DNA of 64,000 bases, from positions 1 through 64,000 of the forward strand of contig NZ_JAOQKC010000012.1 of NCBI RefSeq assembly GCF_025567165.1. Reading direction: 5' to 3'. The translations under genes were made by a program, and so were the position numbers. The stretch's first letter is position 1, and each line of letters starts with the position of its first letter. The notes below the pieces were generated by a model. That model was given only the letters and a program-made list of their open reading frames with translations, ran no database searches and was not told the DNA's origin. The stretch comes from Laedolimicola ammoniilytica (GTDB taxonomy: Bacteria; Bacillota; Clostridia; Lachnospirales; Lachnospiraceae). Below are positions 1-7,208 of this stretch, piece by piece.

Positions 1-2
1 GA

Positions 3-1373
3 CTGGGGCGGAACTATCTGCAAACCGGGCATTTGATTGAGGACTTTTTCCCAAGAAACGGTGTCCGCTATATCGCCATGAATGACGGTATCGACACCCT
101 GCGGGATAACAACGATATTGCCCCGTTCAAGAATATCCTGAACGAGATGTACAGCAAGGATATTTCCAAGAAAGTCCATTCCTCTTATCTTCTGAAAGCG
201 CAGAAAGGACAGTTTACCGGGTGTCTTGCCCCGTTTGGGTATCGGAAAGACCCGGAGGACAAAAACCATCTGCTCATTGACGAGGAAACCGCCCCGATTG
301 TGCGACTGATTTTCGGATATGCCCTGAACGGTCATGGTCCGAACTATATCCGCAGACGGCTGGAGGAAGAAAAAATCCCCTGCCCCACATGGTGGAACCG
401 GGAACGGGGGCTTCGCAATACCCGCACCAAATGGGAAAAGAAAGACCCGGAAAATGGGCGGTATATGTGGGACTTCTCCGTTATCAAAGATCTTTTGATG
501 AATCCCGTCTACACCGGGGCGATTGCTTCCCAGAAAAAGGACTACCGCTTCAAAATCGGCACGATTGGGGAAAAGAAGCCGGAGGACTGGATTGTGGTGG
601 AGGGACAGCATGAACCGCTGATTGACCGCATGAGCTTTGACATTGTGCAGAATAAGCTGAAATCCCGCCAGCGTCCGGGGCAGACCAATGAAATCAGCCT
701 GTTTGCCGGACTGATAAAATGCGGCGAGTGTGGGAAGTCGCTGACGGTACGCTACACAAACGCAAAACATCCTCAGCAGATTTATTCCTGCAAGACCTAC
801 AATGCCTTTGGAAAGAACCACTGCACCCAGCATCGGATTGACTATGACACCCTTTACAGCCATGTGCTGCGGAAAATCCGGGAATGTGCCAAAGCTGCCC
901 TGATGGACGGGGAAGCGGTTGCCGACCGCCTGACCAATACCTGTGAAGCCGAGCAGCGGGAACAGCGGGAAGCAATGGAACGCTCCCTTACAAGGGACGA
1001 GGAACGGATTGAGGTTCTGGACAAAATGGTAATGCGGCTTTATGAGGATATGATTGCAGGGCGTATCAGTGAACAGAATTTCAACACCATGCTGGAAAAG
1101 ACACAGACCGAGCAGACGGAGCTTAAAACAAAAGTGTCCGAGGGCAGAAAGCGGCTGTCCGATGAAGTCCAGCTTGCCAATGACGCAAAACAATGGGTGG
1201 AAGCCATTCAGGAATACGCCAACATCACAGAGCTGGACGCAGCCACCCTCAACCGCTTAATCAAAGAAATCGTCGTGCATGAGCGCATTGACGAAGATAA
1301 AACAAGACATATTTCTATCGAAATTCATTTTAATCTCAAACCCATCCCGGAGGTGGAACAGGTCACTGCCTGA
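3..1373 (+). CDS. Large serine recombinase, 5' end outside window
   Basis: C-terminal part of a large serine recombinase (TndX/TnpX type), which would cut and rejoin DNA through a catalytic serine lying upstream of the window. The frame is open from base 3 (reads LGRNYLQTGHLIEDFFP), so the start is not here. Visible parts are the end of the resolvase domain, the recombinase domain (GCLAPFGYRKDPED, then MNPVYTGAIASQ), a zinc ribbon (CGECGKSL ... YSCKTYNAFGKNHC) and a coiled-coil region rich in E/K/R. It ends about 90 bp before the remains of a maff2 gene, as expected for a recombinase at the edge of its own element. It is a different protein from the recombinase at 20,242. Confidence 0.93.
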   Translation: MGRNYLQTGHLIEDFFPRNGVRYIAMNDGIDTLRDNNDIAPFKNILNEMYSKDISKKVHSSYLLKAQKGQFTGCLAPFGYRKDPEDKNHLLIDEETAPIVRLIFGYALNGHGPNYIRRRLEEEKIPCPTWWNRERGLRNTRTKWEKKDPENGRYMWDFSVIKDLLMNPVYTGAIASQKKDYRFKIGTIGEKKPEDWIVVEGQHEPLIDRMSFDIVQNKLKSRQRPGQTNEISLFAGLIKCGECGKSLTVRYTNAKHPQQIYSCKTYNAFGKNHCTQHRIDYDTLYSHVLRKIRECAKAALMDGEAVADRLTNTCEAEQREQREAMERSLTRDEERIEVLDKMVMRLYEDMIAGRISEQNFNTMLEKTQTEQTELKTKVSEGRKRLSDEVQLANDAKQWVEAIQEYANITELDAATLNRLIKEIVVHERIDEDKTRHISIEIHFNLKPIPEVEQVTA

Positions 1374-1461
1374 CCTGTCCCGCCGGGACGGTTCTCTTAA
1401 AAACACCATATAGATTTTTTGTACGCCGCCGCCCGCCATCGAGCAGAGTTTTTACACCTAA

Positions 1462-1545
1462 TTGGGGATAAAACAGCTCATGGCTGGCGGCGGCATCATC
1501 CTTTTGGGAACCACGCTGATCCCCCTGCTGTCTGGCTTGTTCTAA
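1462..1545 (+). pseudogene. 3' remnant of maff2 (small conjugation membrane protein)
   Basis: The frame reads LGIKQLMAGGGIILLGTTL then IPLLSGLF and stops at 1543-1545. This matches the C-terminal end of Maff2-family proteins (about 70 aa, pilin-like, normally just upstream of the VirB6-like gene in Tn1549-type elements), as I remember the family. An in-frame stop at 1459-1461 marks the 5' limit of homology. The N-terminal two thirds are absent and the space is occupied by the recombinase gene, so the gene was probably split by insertion. The stop is followed directly by the ribosome site of the VirB6-like gene. Confidence 0.7.
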
Positions 1546-1554
1546 GGAGGGCTT

Positions 1555-2421
1555 ATGGATTTTCTCACCGACTGGCTCACGAACTGGCTGAAAGAGCTGT
1601 TGATCAGCGGTATCATGGGGAACCTCGAAGGGCTCTTTGATACCGTCAATGCCAAAGTCGGAGAGATTGCGGTACAGGTAGGGACTACCCCGGCGGCATG
1701 GAACGCCGGGGTTTTCTCCCTTATCCGCCAGCTTTCCGAAACGGTGATCCTGCCGATTGCCGGATTGGTGCTGACCTTTGTTGCCACCTACGAGCTGATA
1801 CAGATGCTTTTGGAAAAGAACAATATGCACGAGTTTGATGTGGCGAATATCTACAAATGGGTATTCAAAACCGCTTGTGCCATCCTCATTCTTTCCAACA
1901 CCTTTGATATTGTCATGGCGGTGTTCGATGTGTCGCAGAGCGTGATTGCGGATGCGGCGGGGCTCATTCAGGGCTCCACCGACATTACGCCGGATATGCT
2001 GGCGGAGCTGGAAACCACGCTGGAGGGCATGGAATTGGGGCCGCTCCTTGGCCTGTGGCTCCAGTCCTCTGTGATCGGGCTGACCATGCAGATCATGGGG
2101 ATCATCATTTTTGTTCTGGTGTACGGAAGAATGATTGAAATATATTTAATGACCAGTCTGGCCCCCCTTCCCGTTGCCACGCTTTCCAACCGGGAGCTGG
2201 GCGGTACAGGGCAGAACTACCTAAAATCCCTGTTCGCCGTGGGCTTTCAAGGGATGCTCATACTGGTCTGTGTTGCGATCTATGCGGTGCTCATCCAGGG
2301 CATCGCCACAGGCGGCGATCCGATTGGAGCGATATGGGGAACCGTGGGCTATACGGTTCTTTTGTGCTTCATGCTGTTTAAGACAGGCGGCATCGCCCAG
2401 CGCATCTTCGGGGCGCATTAA
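1555..2421 (+). CDS. VirB6/TrbL-like conjugal transfer membrane protein
   Basis: A 288-aa integral membrane protein of the conjugation channel, start ATG after AAGGAGGG. It has several hydrophobic segments: VILPIAGLVLTFVATYELI near residue 65, a pair around residues 105-125, IMGIIIFVLVYGRMIEIYLM near 180, and two near the C-terminus. The segment MIEIYLMTSLAPLPVATL is typical of the VirB6/TrbL-like protein of Tn1549-family elements. It sits between maff2 and the SpoVG-like/methyltransferase genes, ahead of PrgI and VirB4. It probably forms part of the inner-membrane pore; function is inferred from family and position. Confidence 0.85.
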   Translation: MDFLTDWLTNWLKELLISGIMGNLEGLFDTVNAKVGEIAVQVGTTPAAWNAGVFSLIRQLSETVILPIAGLVLTFVATYELIQMLLEKNNMHEFDVANIYKWVFKTACAILILSNTFDIVMAVFDVSQSVIADAAGLIQGSTDITPDMLAELETTLEGMELGPLLGLWLQSSVIGLTMQIMGIIIFVLVYGRMIEIYLMTSLAPLPVATLSNRELGGTGQNYLKSLFAVGFQGMLILVCVAIYAVLIQGIATGGDPIGAIWGTVGYTVLLCFMLFKTGGIAQRIFGAH

Positions 2422-2430
2422 ACGGACGGA

Positions 2431-2453
2431 CTTCGGGACAATTTGTCCCGAGG
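2431..2453. repeat. Dispersed palindrome, copy 1
   Basis: Core GGGACAATTTGTCCC at 2435-2449, flanked by CTTC and GAGG. First of eleven copies read in the conjugative element. It lies between the VirB6-like stop and the ribosome site of the next gene. Confidence 0.85.
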
Positions 2454-2474
2454 CCGGGAAAGGAGGAAACGATT

Positions 2475-3023
2475 TTGGATAAGGATGTCATATTAACCCC
2501 GGAACAGATCGCCGCCGAGGAGCGGCGCTGGCTGTTCGATGCGCCGATTGCGGAGCTGGCCGAGGTAAAAGGCGTGACGGTGGACGAGGCAGTTAAGCTG
2601 CGGACGGACGCAATTTTGCAGGAGGCCGCTGTTCCCATCGAAGTCACGGTTCGCCCGATTGAGCCCCAGGGCAAGCTCATCGGCTTTGCCAGCGTCAACT
2701 ATGGCGGTGTAGTGATTGACGATTTCAAGGTGGTGGATGGTAAGAACGGAATTTTCCTCGGGGCTCCCAGCAAACCCGATCCCACCAGCAGGACGGGCTA
2801 CCGCTCCACAGTGCGGATCAATGACCGAGCCACCCAGGAGCGGCTCAATGCGGCGGGAGCCCAGGCGTACCATTCAGCGGTGGAAAAGCTCATCGCCCGG
2901 GCCGAGGCAGTCCGCCCCACCCCGATCAAGGAGCAGATGGCACAGGCCGCAAGGGAGGCCGGGAAGGAAAATGCCGCCCGAACTGCCCCAGTAAAGAAGA
3001 AGGAGGCCCGGGATGACAGGTGA
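2475..3023 (+). CDS. SpoVG-like domain protein of the conjugative element
   Basis: 182 aa, TTG start chosen because AGGAGG stands 9 bases upstream and no ATG fits. The middle (about residues 55-135) reads ITVRPIEP-like, then LIGFASVNYGGVVIDDFKVV and DGKNGIFLGAPSKPD. This is the pattern of SpoVG, a small nucleic-acid-binding regulator (KAYASVTFDDAFVVHDIKVI / GKNGLFVAMPS). Charged N- and C-terminal arms extend beyond the usual 85-100 aa. The end overlaps the start of the methyltransferase gene by 11 bases, so the two are probably co-translated. A role in regulation of the element is inference. Confidence 0.7.
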   Translation: MDKDVILTPEQIAAEERRWLFDAPIAELAEVKGVTVDEAVKLRTDAILQEAAVPIEVTVRPIEPQGKLIGFASVNYGGVVIDDFKVVDGKNGIFLGAPSKPDPTSRTGYRSTVRINDRATQERLNAAGAQAYHSAVEKLIARAEAVRPTPIKEQMAQAAREAGKENAARTAPVKKKEARDDR

Positions 3024-3807
3024 TGTGACCTCGAGACAAATTGTCCCGAAGTCTCCAGCCTGCCCGGAGGGGCTGTTTTTGATGGACGGGATTGAAGGGC
3101 TGCGCTCTTTGCCGAAGCACTCGGTTGATATGCTCCTTACCGATCCGCCCTATGGCACTACCCGGAACTTTTGGGATGTGCCGCTCCCGCTCCCGGAGCT
3201 GTGGGAGGCGGTCAAGTGGGCTGTCAAGCCGGATGGCGCAGTGCTGTTTTTCGCACAATGCCCCTATGATAAGGTGCTGGGGGCATCCAACCTCTCTATG
3301 CTCCGCTATGAATGGGTGTGGTACAAAAGCAGGTGTACTGGCTTTCTCAACGCAAGGCGGGCTCCCCTAAAGCGGACGGAAAACATTCTGGTGTTTTATC
3401 AAAAATTGCCCTATTACGATCCGCAGTTTGAACAGGGCAAGCCCTATAAGAAAATTTCCCAGACAGGGGACAACAGCCCCAACTATGGAAAATTCCTGCG
3501 TTCCAGCAGCGGATCAGAGGATGGCCTTCGTTTCCCCGGAAACCTGCTGGCCTTTTCTTCCGTACAGCGCACCGTCCACCCTACGCAAAAGCCCGTGGAG
3601 CTGTGCGAGTATCTCATCAGAACCTATACCCGGCCCGGGGAGGTAGTGGCAGACATCTGCGCTGGCTCCGGCACGACTGCTGTGGCTGCTGTCAATACGG
3701 GCCGCCGCTTTGTATGCTTTGAAACCGCCCCGGCCTTTTACGCCCCAGCTACAGAACGCATCCGGCTGGCTACTGAGGCAGTCAAAGCCGGGCAGAAAGG
3801 AGTATGA
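3013..3807 (+). CDS. DNA methyltransferase, N6-adenine/N4-cytosine type (beta order)
   Basis: 264 aa. The catalytic motif IV DPPYGT appears near residue 43 (MLLTDPPYGTTRNFWDV), and the SAM-binding motif DICAGSGTT lies near residue 218 after the HPTQKP motif. This order (catalytic first, SAM-binding last) is the beta class that modifies adenine N6 or cytosine N4. Codons 6-13 coincide with a copy of the dispersed palindrome, so the true start may be ATG 3081 (MDGIEGL), where the conserved part begins. No restriction enzyme is next to it, so it is probably an orphan methylase protecting transferred DNA. Confidence 0.9.
   Translation: MTGDVTSRQIVPKSPACPEGLFLMDGIEGLRSLPKHSVDMLLTDPPYGTTRNFWDVPLPLPELWEAVKWAVKPDGAVLFFAQCPYDKVLGASNLSMLRYEWVWYKSRCTGFLNARRAPLKRTENILVFYQKLPYYDPQFEQGKPYKKISQTGDNSPNYGKFLRSSSGSEDGLRFPGNLLAFSSVQRTVHPTQKPVELCEYLIRTYTRPGEVVADICAGSGTTAVAAVNTGRRFVCFETAPAFYAPATERIRLATEAVKAGQKGV
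3029..3051. repeat. Dispersed palindrome, copy 2
   Basis: Core GAGACAAATTGTCCC at 3033-3047, one base off the perfect palindrome. It overlaps the first codons of the methyltransferase frame. Confidence 0.8.
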
Positions 3808-4508
3808 CTATCGGAAACTATTCTATCATTTACGCTGATCCCCCTTGGCAGTACCAGCGCAGTAAGGTACAGGGGGCGGCAGAAAACCATTATCCCACAA
3901 TGGGGATTGACGAGCTGTGTGCGCTCCCGGTGGCTGATCTGGCCGCCCCGGACAGCGCACTTTTTTTGTGGGCGACTTTCCCCCAGCTCCCGGAGGCCCT
4001 GCGGCTCATAGAGGCGTGGGGCTTCCGCTATAAGTCGGTGGCCTTTGTCTGGCTGAAAAAGAATAAAAGGGCTGACAGTTGGTTTTATGGCCTTGGCTTC
4101 TGGACGAGGGGAAATGCGGAGATCTGCCTGCTGGCTACCAGGGGCCATCCCAAACGGCAGGCGGCAAATATCCATCAGTTTATCATTTCCCCGATTGAAG
4201 CCCACAGCAAAAAGCCGGACGAGGCCCGGGAAAAGATCGTGGCCCTTATGGGCGACCTGCCCCGGGTGGAGCTCTTTGCCAGACAGTCCCCGCCCGGCTG
4301 GGAGGTGTGGGGAAATGAAGTGAAAAGCACGATCCCGGACTTTGGGCTCATGGGGCCCCCGCAAAATCAGCGATTTTGTGGGGAGAGGAGGAACAACGGA
4401 GCGGACGGACTTCGGGACAAAGTGTCCCGAGGTAGTCAAGCGGAGTTTGTGACGACGAGTCCCGAGGTTAAAGGAGCCGGAAAGGAGGCTGATCCATGCC
4501 CTATGTGA
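3804..4508 (+). CDS. MT-A70 family adenine methyltransferase
   Basis: 234 aa, overlapping the previous gene by 4 bases (ATGA). The DPPW motif is at residues ~11-14 (IIYADPPWQYQ), followed by ALFLWATFPQLPEAL and KSVAFVWLKKNK. The segment RGNAEICLLATRGHPKR and a closing ARQSPPGWEVWGNEV are usual in MT-A70 methylases of phages and conjugative elements. They methylate adenine at N6. The last ~55 residues have no family similarity; they are encoded by a repeated hairpin segment (4352-4460) and a palindrome copy, so the tail looks like inserted repeat DNA that happens to stay open. Confidence 0.9.
   Translation: MTIGNYSIIYADPPWQYQRSKVQGAAENHYPTMGIDELCALPVADLAAPDSALFLWATFPQLPEALRLIEAWGFRYKSVAFVWLKKNKRADSWFYGLGFWTRGNAEICLLATRGHPKRQAANIHQFIISPIEAHSKKPDEAREKIVALMGDLPRVELFARQSPPGWEVWGNEVKSTIPDFGLMGPPQNQRFCGERRNNGADGLRDKVSRGSQAEFVTTSPEVKGAGKEADPCPM
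4352..4460. repeat. Mosaic hairpin repeat, copy A
   Basis: About 100 bp shared with 7340-7452. It begins with a 12-bp stem-loop (CCCCGCAAAATC, loop AGC, GATTTTGTGGGG), then GGGAGAGGAGGA and CAACGGAGCGG. A copy of the dispersed palindrome (4410-4432) follows, and the repeat ends with GTTTG and GACGACGA. It lies inside the MT-A70 C-terminal tail. The reading frame relative to copy B differs at the 5' side, so the nucleotide sequence, not the protein, is what is shared. Confidence 0.75.
4410..4432. repeat. Dispersed palindrome, copy 3
   Basis: Core GGGACAAAGTGTCCC at 4414-4428. It lies in the 3' part of the MT-A70 gene. Confidence 0.85.
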
Positions 4509-4891
4509 ATGTACCCAACGACCTGTCAAAAGTAAAAACCAAAATGGCCCTAAACCTTACCAAGCGCCAGCTCATCTGTTTTGGCTGTGCGGCGGCGGTA
4601 GGCATCCCGTCCTATCTGCTGGCCCGGGGCTCTATCGGTAATACCGGGGCCATGTTCCTTATGCTGACCGTGATGCTCCCGGCGTTTCTTCTGGCCATGT
4701 ATGAAAAAGACGGGCTCCCGGCGGAAAAGGTGCTGAAAAACATCATACGGGCCCGGTTTCTGCGTCCCGGAGTCAGGCCCTATCAGACACAAAACATTTA
4801 CGCCCCCTTTGCCGGACGGGGCGCTGTGAGAAAGGAGGATGCGATTGCGAAAGGCAAATCAAACCAGCGGAAGAAAAACCGCAAAGGCTAA
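4496..4891 (+). CDS. PrgI family (VirB3-like) conjugal transfer protein
   Basis: 131 aa, ATG after AAAGGAGG. It opens with PYVNVPNDLSKVKTKMALNL and has two adjacent membrane segments (residues ~25-70), followed by a short soluble tail with KDGLPAEKVLKNIIRARFL. This is the standard pattern of PrgI proteins, which sit in the inner membrane and partner the VirB4 ATPase encoded immediately downstream (53-bp overlap). The overlap suggests tight co-expression. Confidence 0.88.
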   Translation: MPYVNVPNDLSKVKTKMALNLTKRQLICFGCAAAVGIPSYLLARGSIGNTGAMFLMLTVMLPAFLLAMYEKDGLPAEKVLKNIIRARFLRPGVRPYQTQNIYAPFAGRGAVRKEDAIAKGKSNQRKKNRKG

Positions 4892-7208
4892 AAACAGGGC
4901 GGCCCTGTCCGCCCAGCAGACGATCCCCTATGTGGCGATGCACCCGGACGGGGTATGCAAGCTCCCCGGCGGGCTCTACACAAAGACCGTGGAATATGAG
5001 GACATCAATTATTCCGTGGCATCCACCGAGGATCAGACTGCGATCTTTGGCGGCTGGAGCTCATTCCTCAACTACTTTGACAGCTCCCTGCCGTTCCAGC
5101 TTTCCTTTATCAACCGCCGCTCCCACTCCCGGAGCCGCTATAAGGTAAACATTCCCCAGGCGGATGATGATTTTAACAGCGTCCGGGAGGAATTTACCGG
5201 GATGCTGAAAAATCAGATCGCCCGGTCTAACAACGGGATTGAACGCTCCAAGTACATTACTTTCGGCATCCCAGCCGGAGGGATCGTGGAGGCCCGGCCC
5301 CGTCTGGAGCGTGTGGAGGCCGATGTGATGGGCAACTTTAAGCGGCTGGGTGTTCCCTGTGAACCGATGGACGGGCGGGCAAGGCTGGCCCTGCTTCACA
5401 GCCAGATGCATCCGGGCAACCGGGAACCGTTCCGCTTTTCATGGAAGGACATCCCGCAGACGGGGCTCGGCACCAAGGACTATATCGCCCCGGACAGCTT
5501 TGACTTCCGGCACTCCCGCCTGTTTCGGGTGAGCCAGTATTGGGGCGCTGTTTCCTACTTGCAGATTTTAGCGTCTGAGCTCTCGGATAAACTGCTGGCA
5601 GAAATTCTGGAGCTGGATGCGGAAATGACCGTAACCCTCCATATCCAGACGGTGGATCAGCTAAAGGCCATCAAAACCATCAAGGGAAAAATCTCCGACA
5701 TCGGGAAAATGAAGGTGGAGGAACAGCGGAAGGCTGTCCGGGCCGGGTATGATCCCGACATTCTCCCGCCCGACCTCATTACCTTTTCCAAGGATGCGGC
5801 GGAGCTCCTTGCCGACCTCCAGTCCCGCAACGAGAGGATGTTCCTTTTGACTTTTACGGTAGTCAATATGGCCCCTACCCGCCAGCGGCTGGAAAATGAT
5901 GTGTTTACCGTGGGCGGCATCGCACAGAAATACAACTGCGCCCTCAAGCGGCTGGACTGGCAACAGGAGCAGGGCTTTGTGTCCTCGCTGGCCCTCGGCT
6001 ACAACGAAGTGGAGATCCAGCGTGGTATGACAACCAGCTCCACGGCAATTTTTATCCCCTTTATGACAAGGGAGCTGCGGATGGACGGGCAGGCCCTCTA
6101 CTATGGCATGAACGCCCTTTCCCACAATGTCATTATGGCTGACCGCAAAAAGCTGAAGTCGGCCAACGGAATGTACCTCGGCTCTACGGGCTCGGGAAAA
6201 TCCTTTGCGGCAAAGCGGGAACTGCTCAATGTCTTTCTGACCATTCCCCAGGATCGGATTATCATTGTTGATCCGATGGGCGAATATGCCCCGCTGGTTC
6301 GCAGGCTGGGCGGACAGGTGATCGAGATTGCCCCGGACAGCCCCCACCACCTAAACCCGATGGATGTGGAGCTTAACATGGCCGCCGGGGAGAGCCCTCT
6401 TTCCATGAAGGCGGATTTCCTGCTTTCCCTGTGTGAGCTGGTGGTAGGCGGAAAGGAAGGCTTACAGCCCATCGAAAAAACAGTTGTTGACCGCTGTGTG
6501 CGGCTGGTGTACCGGGAACAGGCCCTTGGGCTTGATACGGGAAAAACCCCGCTTTTGCAGGACTTGTACGAGGAGCTCTTGAAACAGCCGGAGCCCGAGG
6601 CCCGGCGTGTGGCAACTGCCCTTGAACTCTACTGCACCGGCTCCCTCAACCTGTTTAACCATCCCACGAATGTGAAAACCGACAGCCGGGTGGTGTGTAT
6701 CGTGCTGAAAAACATGGGAGAAAACCTCCGCAAGATCGCCATGCACATCACAAATGAATTTGTGTCCCAGGCGGTAGATACCAACTTCCGGGAGGGCGTG
6801 GCGACATGGTGCTACTTCGATGAGTTCCATGTCCTGCTCCGTGATCCGCTGACCGCCAGCTATTTTGTGGCGGTGTGGAAAATGCTGAGAAAGAAAGGCT
6901 GCGTTCCCAGCGCCCTCACGCAGAATGTGAAAGACCTTCTGGCCAGCCGGGAGATCGAGAACATTCTGGATAACACCGACTTTATGATTTTGCTCTCGCA
7001 GGCGCAGAGTGACCGGGCGATTTTGGCAAGACAGCTCGGTATTTCCGAGCACCAGCTTTCCTACATTACCCACTCTAATTCCGGCGAGGGCCTGCTGTTT
7101 TACGGGAATGTGACCATCCCGTTTGTGGATCGGTTCCCGAAGGGGGAAATCTATGACCTCTTAACCACCCGACCGGAGGATATGAAGAATGAAGCGAAAA
7201 CCGAATAA
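4839..7208 (+). CDS. VirB4/TraE-type conjugation ATPase
   Basis: 789 aa, start ATG preceded by AAAGGAGG inside the prgI gene. It powers the type IV secretion channel. Walker A is at about residues 447-455 (YLGSTGSGKSFAAKRE) and Walker B at about 658-665 (CYFDEFHVLL). The N-terminal half holds the VirB4/TrbE-type region, including LDAEMTVTLHIQTVD. The segment ALTQNVKDLL near the end is a usual VirB4 sensor-like motif. It is full length for the Tn1549 family and overlaps the NlpC/P60 gene by 20 bases. Confidence 0.95.
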   Translation: MRLRKANQTSGRKTAKAKNRAALSAQQTIPYVAMHPDGVCKLPGGLYTKTVEYEDINYSVASTEDQTAIFGGWSSFLNYFDSSLPFQLSFINRRSHSRSRYKVNIPQADDDFNSVREEFTGMLKNQIARSNNGIERSKYITFGIPAGGIVEARPRLERVEADVMGNFKRLGVPCEPMDGRARLALLHSQMHPGNREPFRFSWKDIPQTGLGTKDYIAPDSFDFRHSRLFRVSQYWGAVSYLQILASELSDKLLAEILELDAEMTVTLHIQTVDQLKAIKTIKGKISDIGKMKVEEQRKAVRAGYDPDILPPDLITFSKDAAELLADLQSRNERMFLLTFTVVNMAPTRQRLENDVFTVGGIAQKYNCALKRLDWQQEQGFVSSLALGYNEVEIQRGMTTSSTAIFIPFMTRELRMDGQALYYGMNALSHNVIMADRKKLKSANGMYLGSTGSGKSFAAKRELLNVFLTIPQDRIIIVDPMGEYAPLVRRLGGQVIEIAPDSPHHLNPMDVELNMAAGESPLSMKADFLLSLCELVVGGKEGLQPIEKTVVDRCVRLVYREQALGLDTGKTPLLQDLYEELLKQPEPEARRVATALELYCTGSLNLFNHPTNVKTDSRVVCIVLKNMGENLRKIAMHITNEFVSQAVDTNFREGVATWCYFDEFHVLLRDPLTASYFVAVWKMLRKKGCVPSALTQNVKDLLASREIENILDNTDFMILLSQAQSDRAILARQLGISEHQLSYITHSNSGEGLLFYGNVTIPFVDRFPKGEIYDLLTTRPEDMKNEAKTE

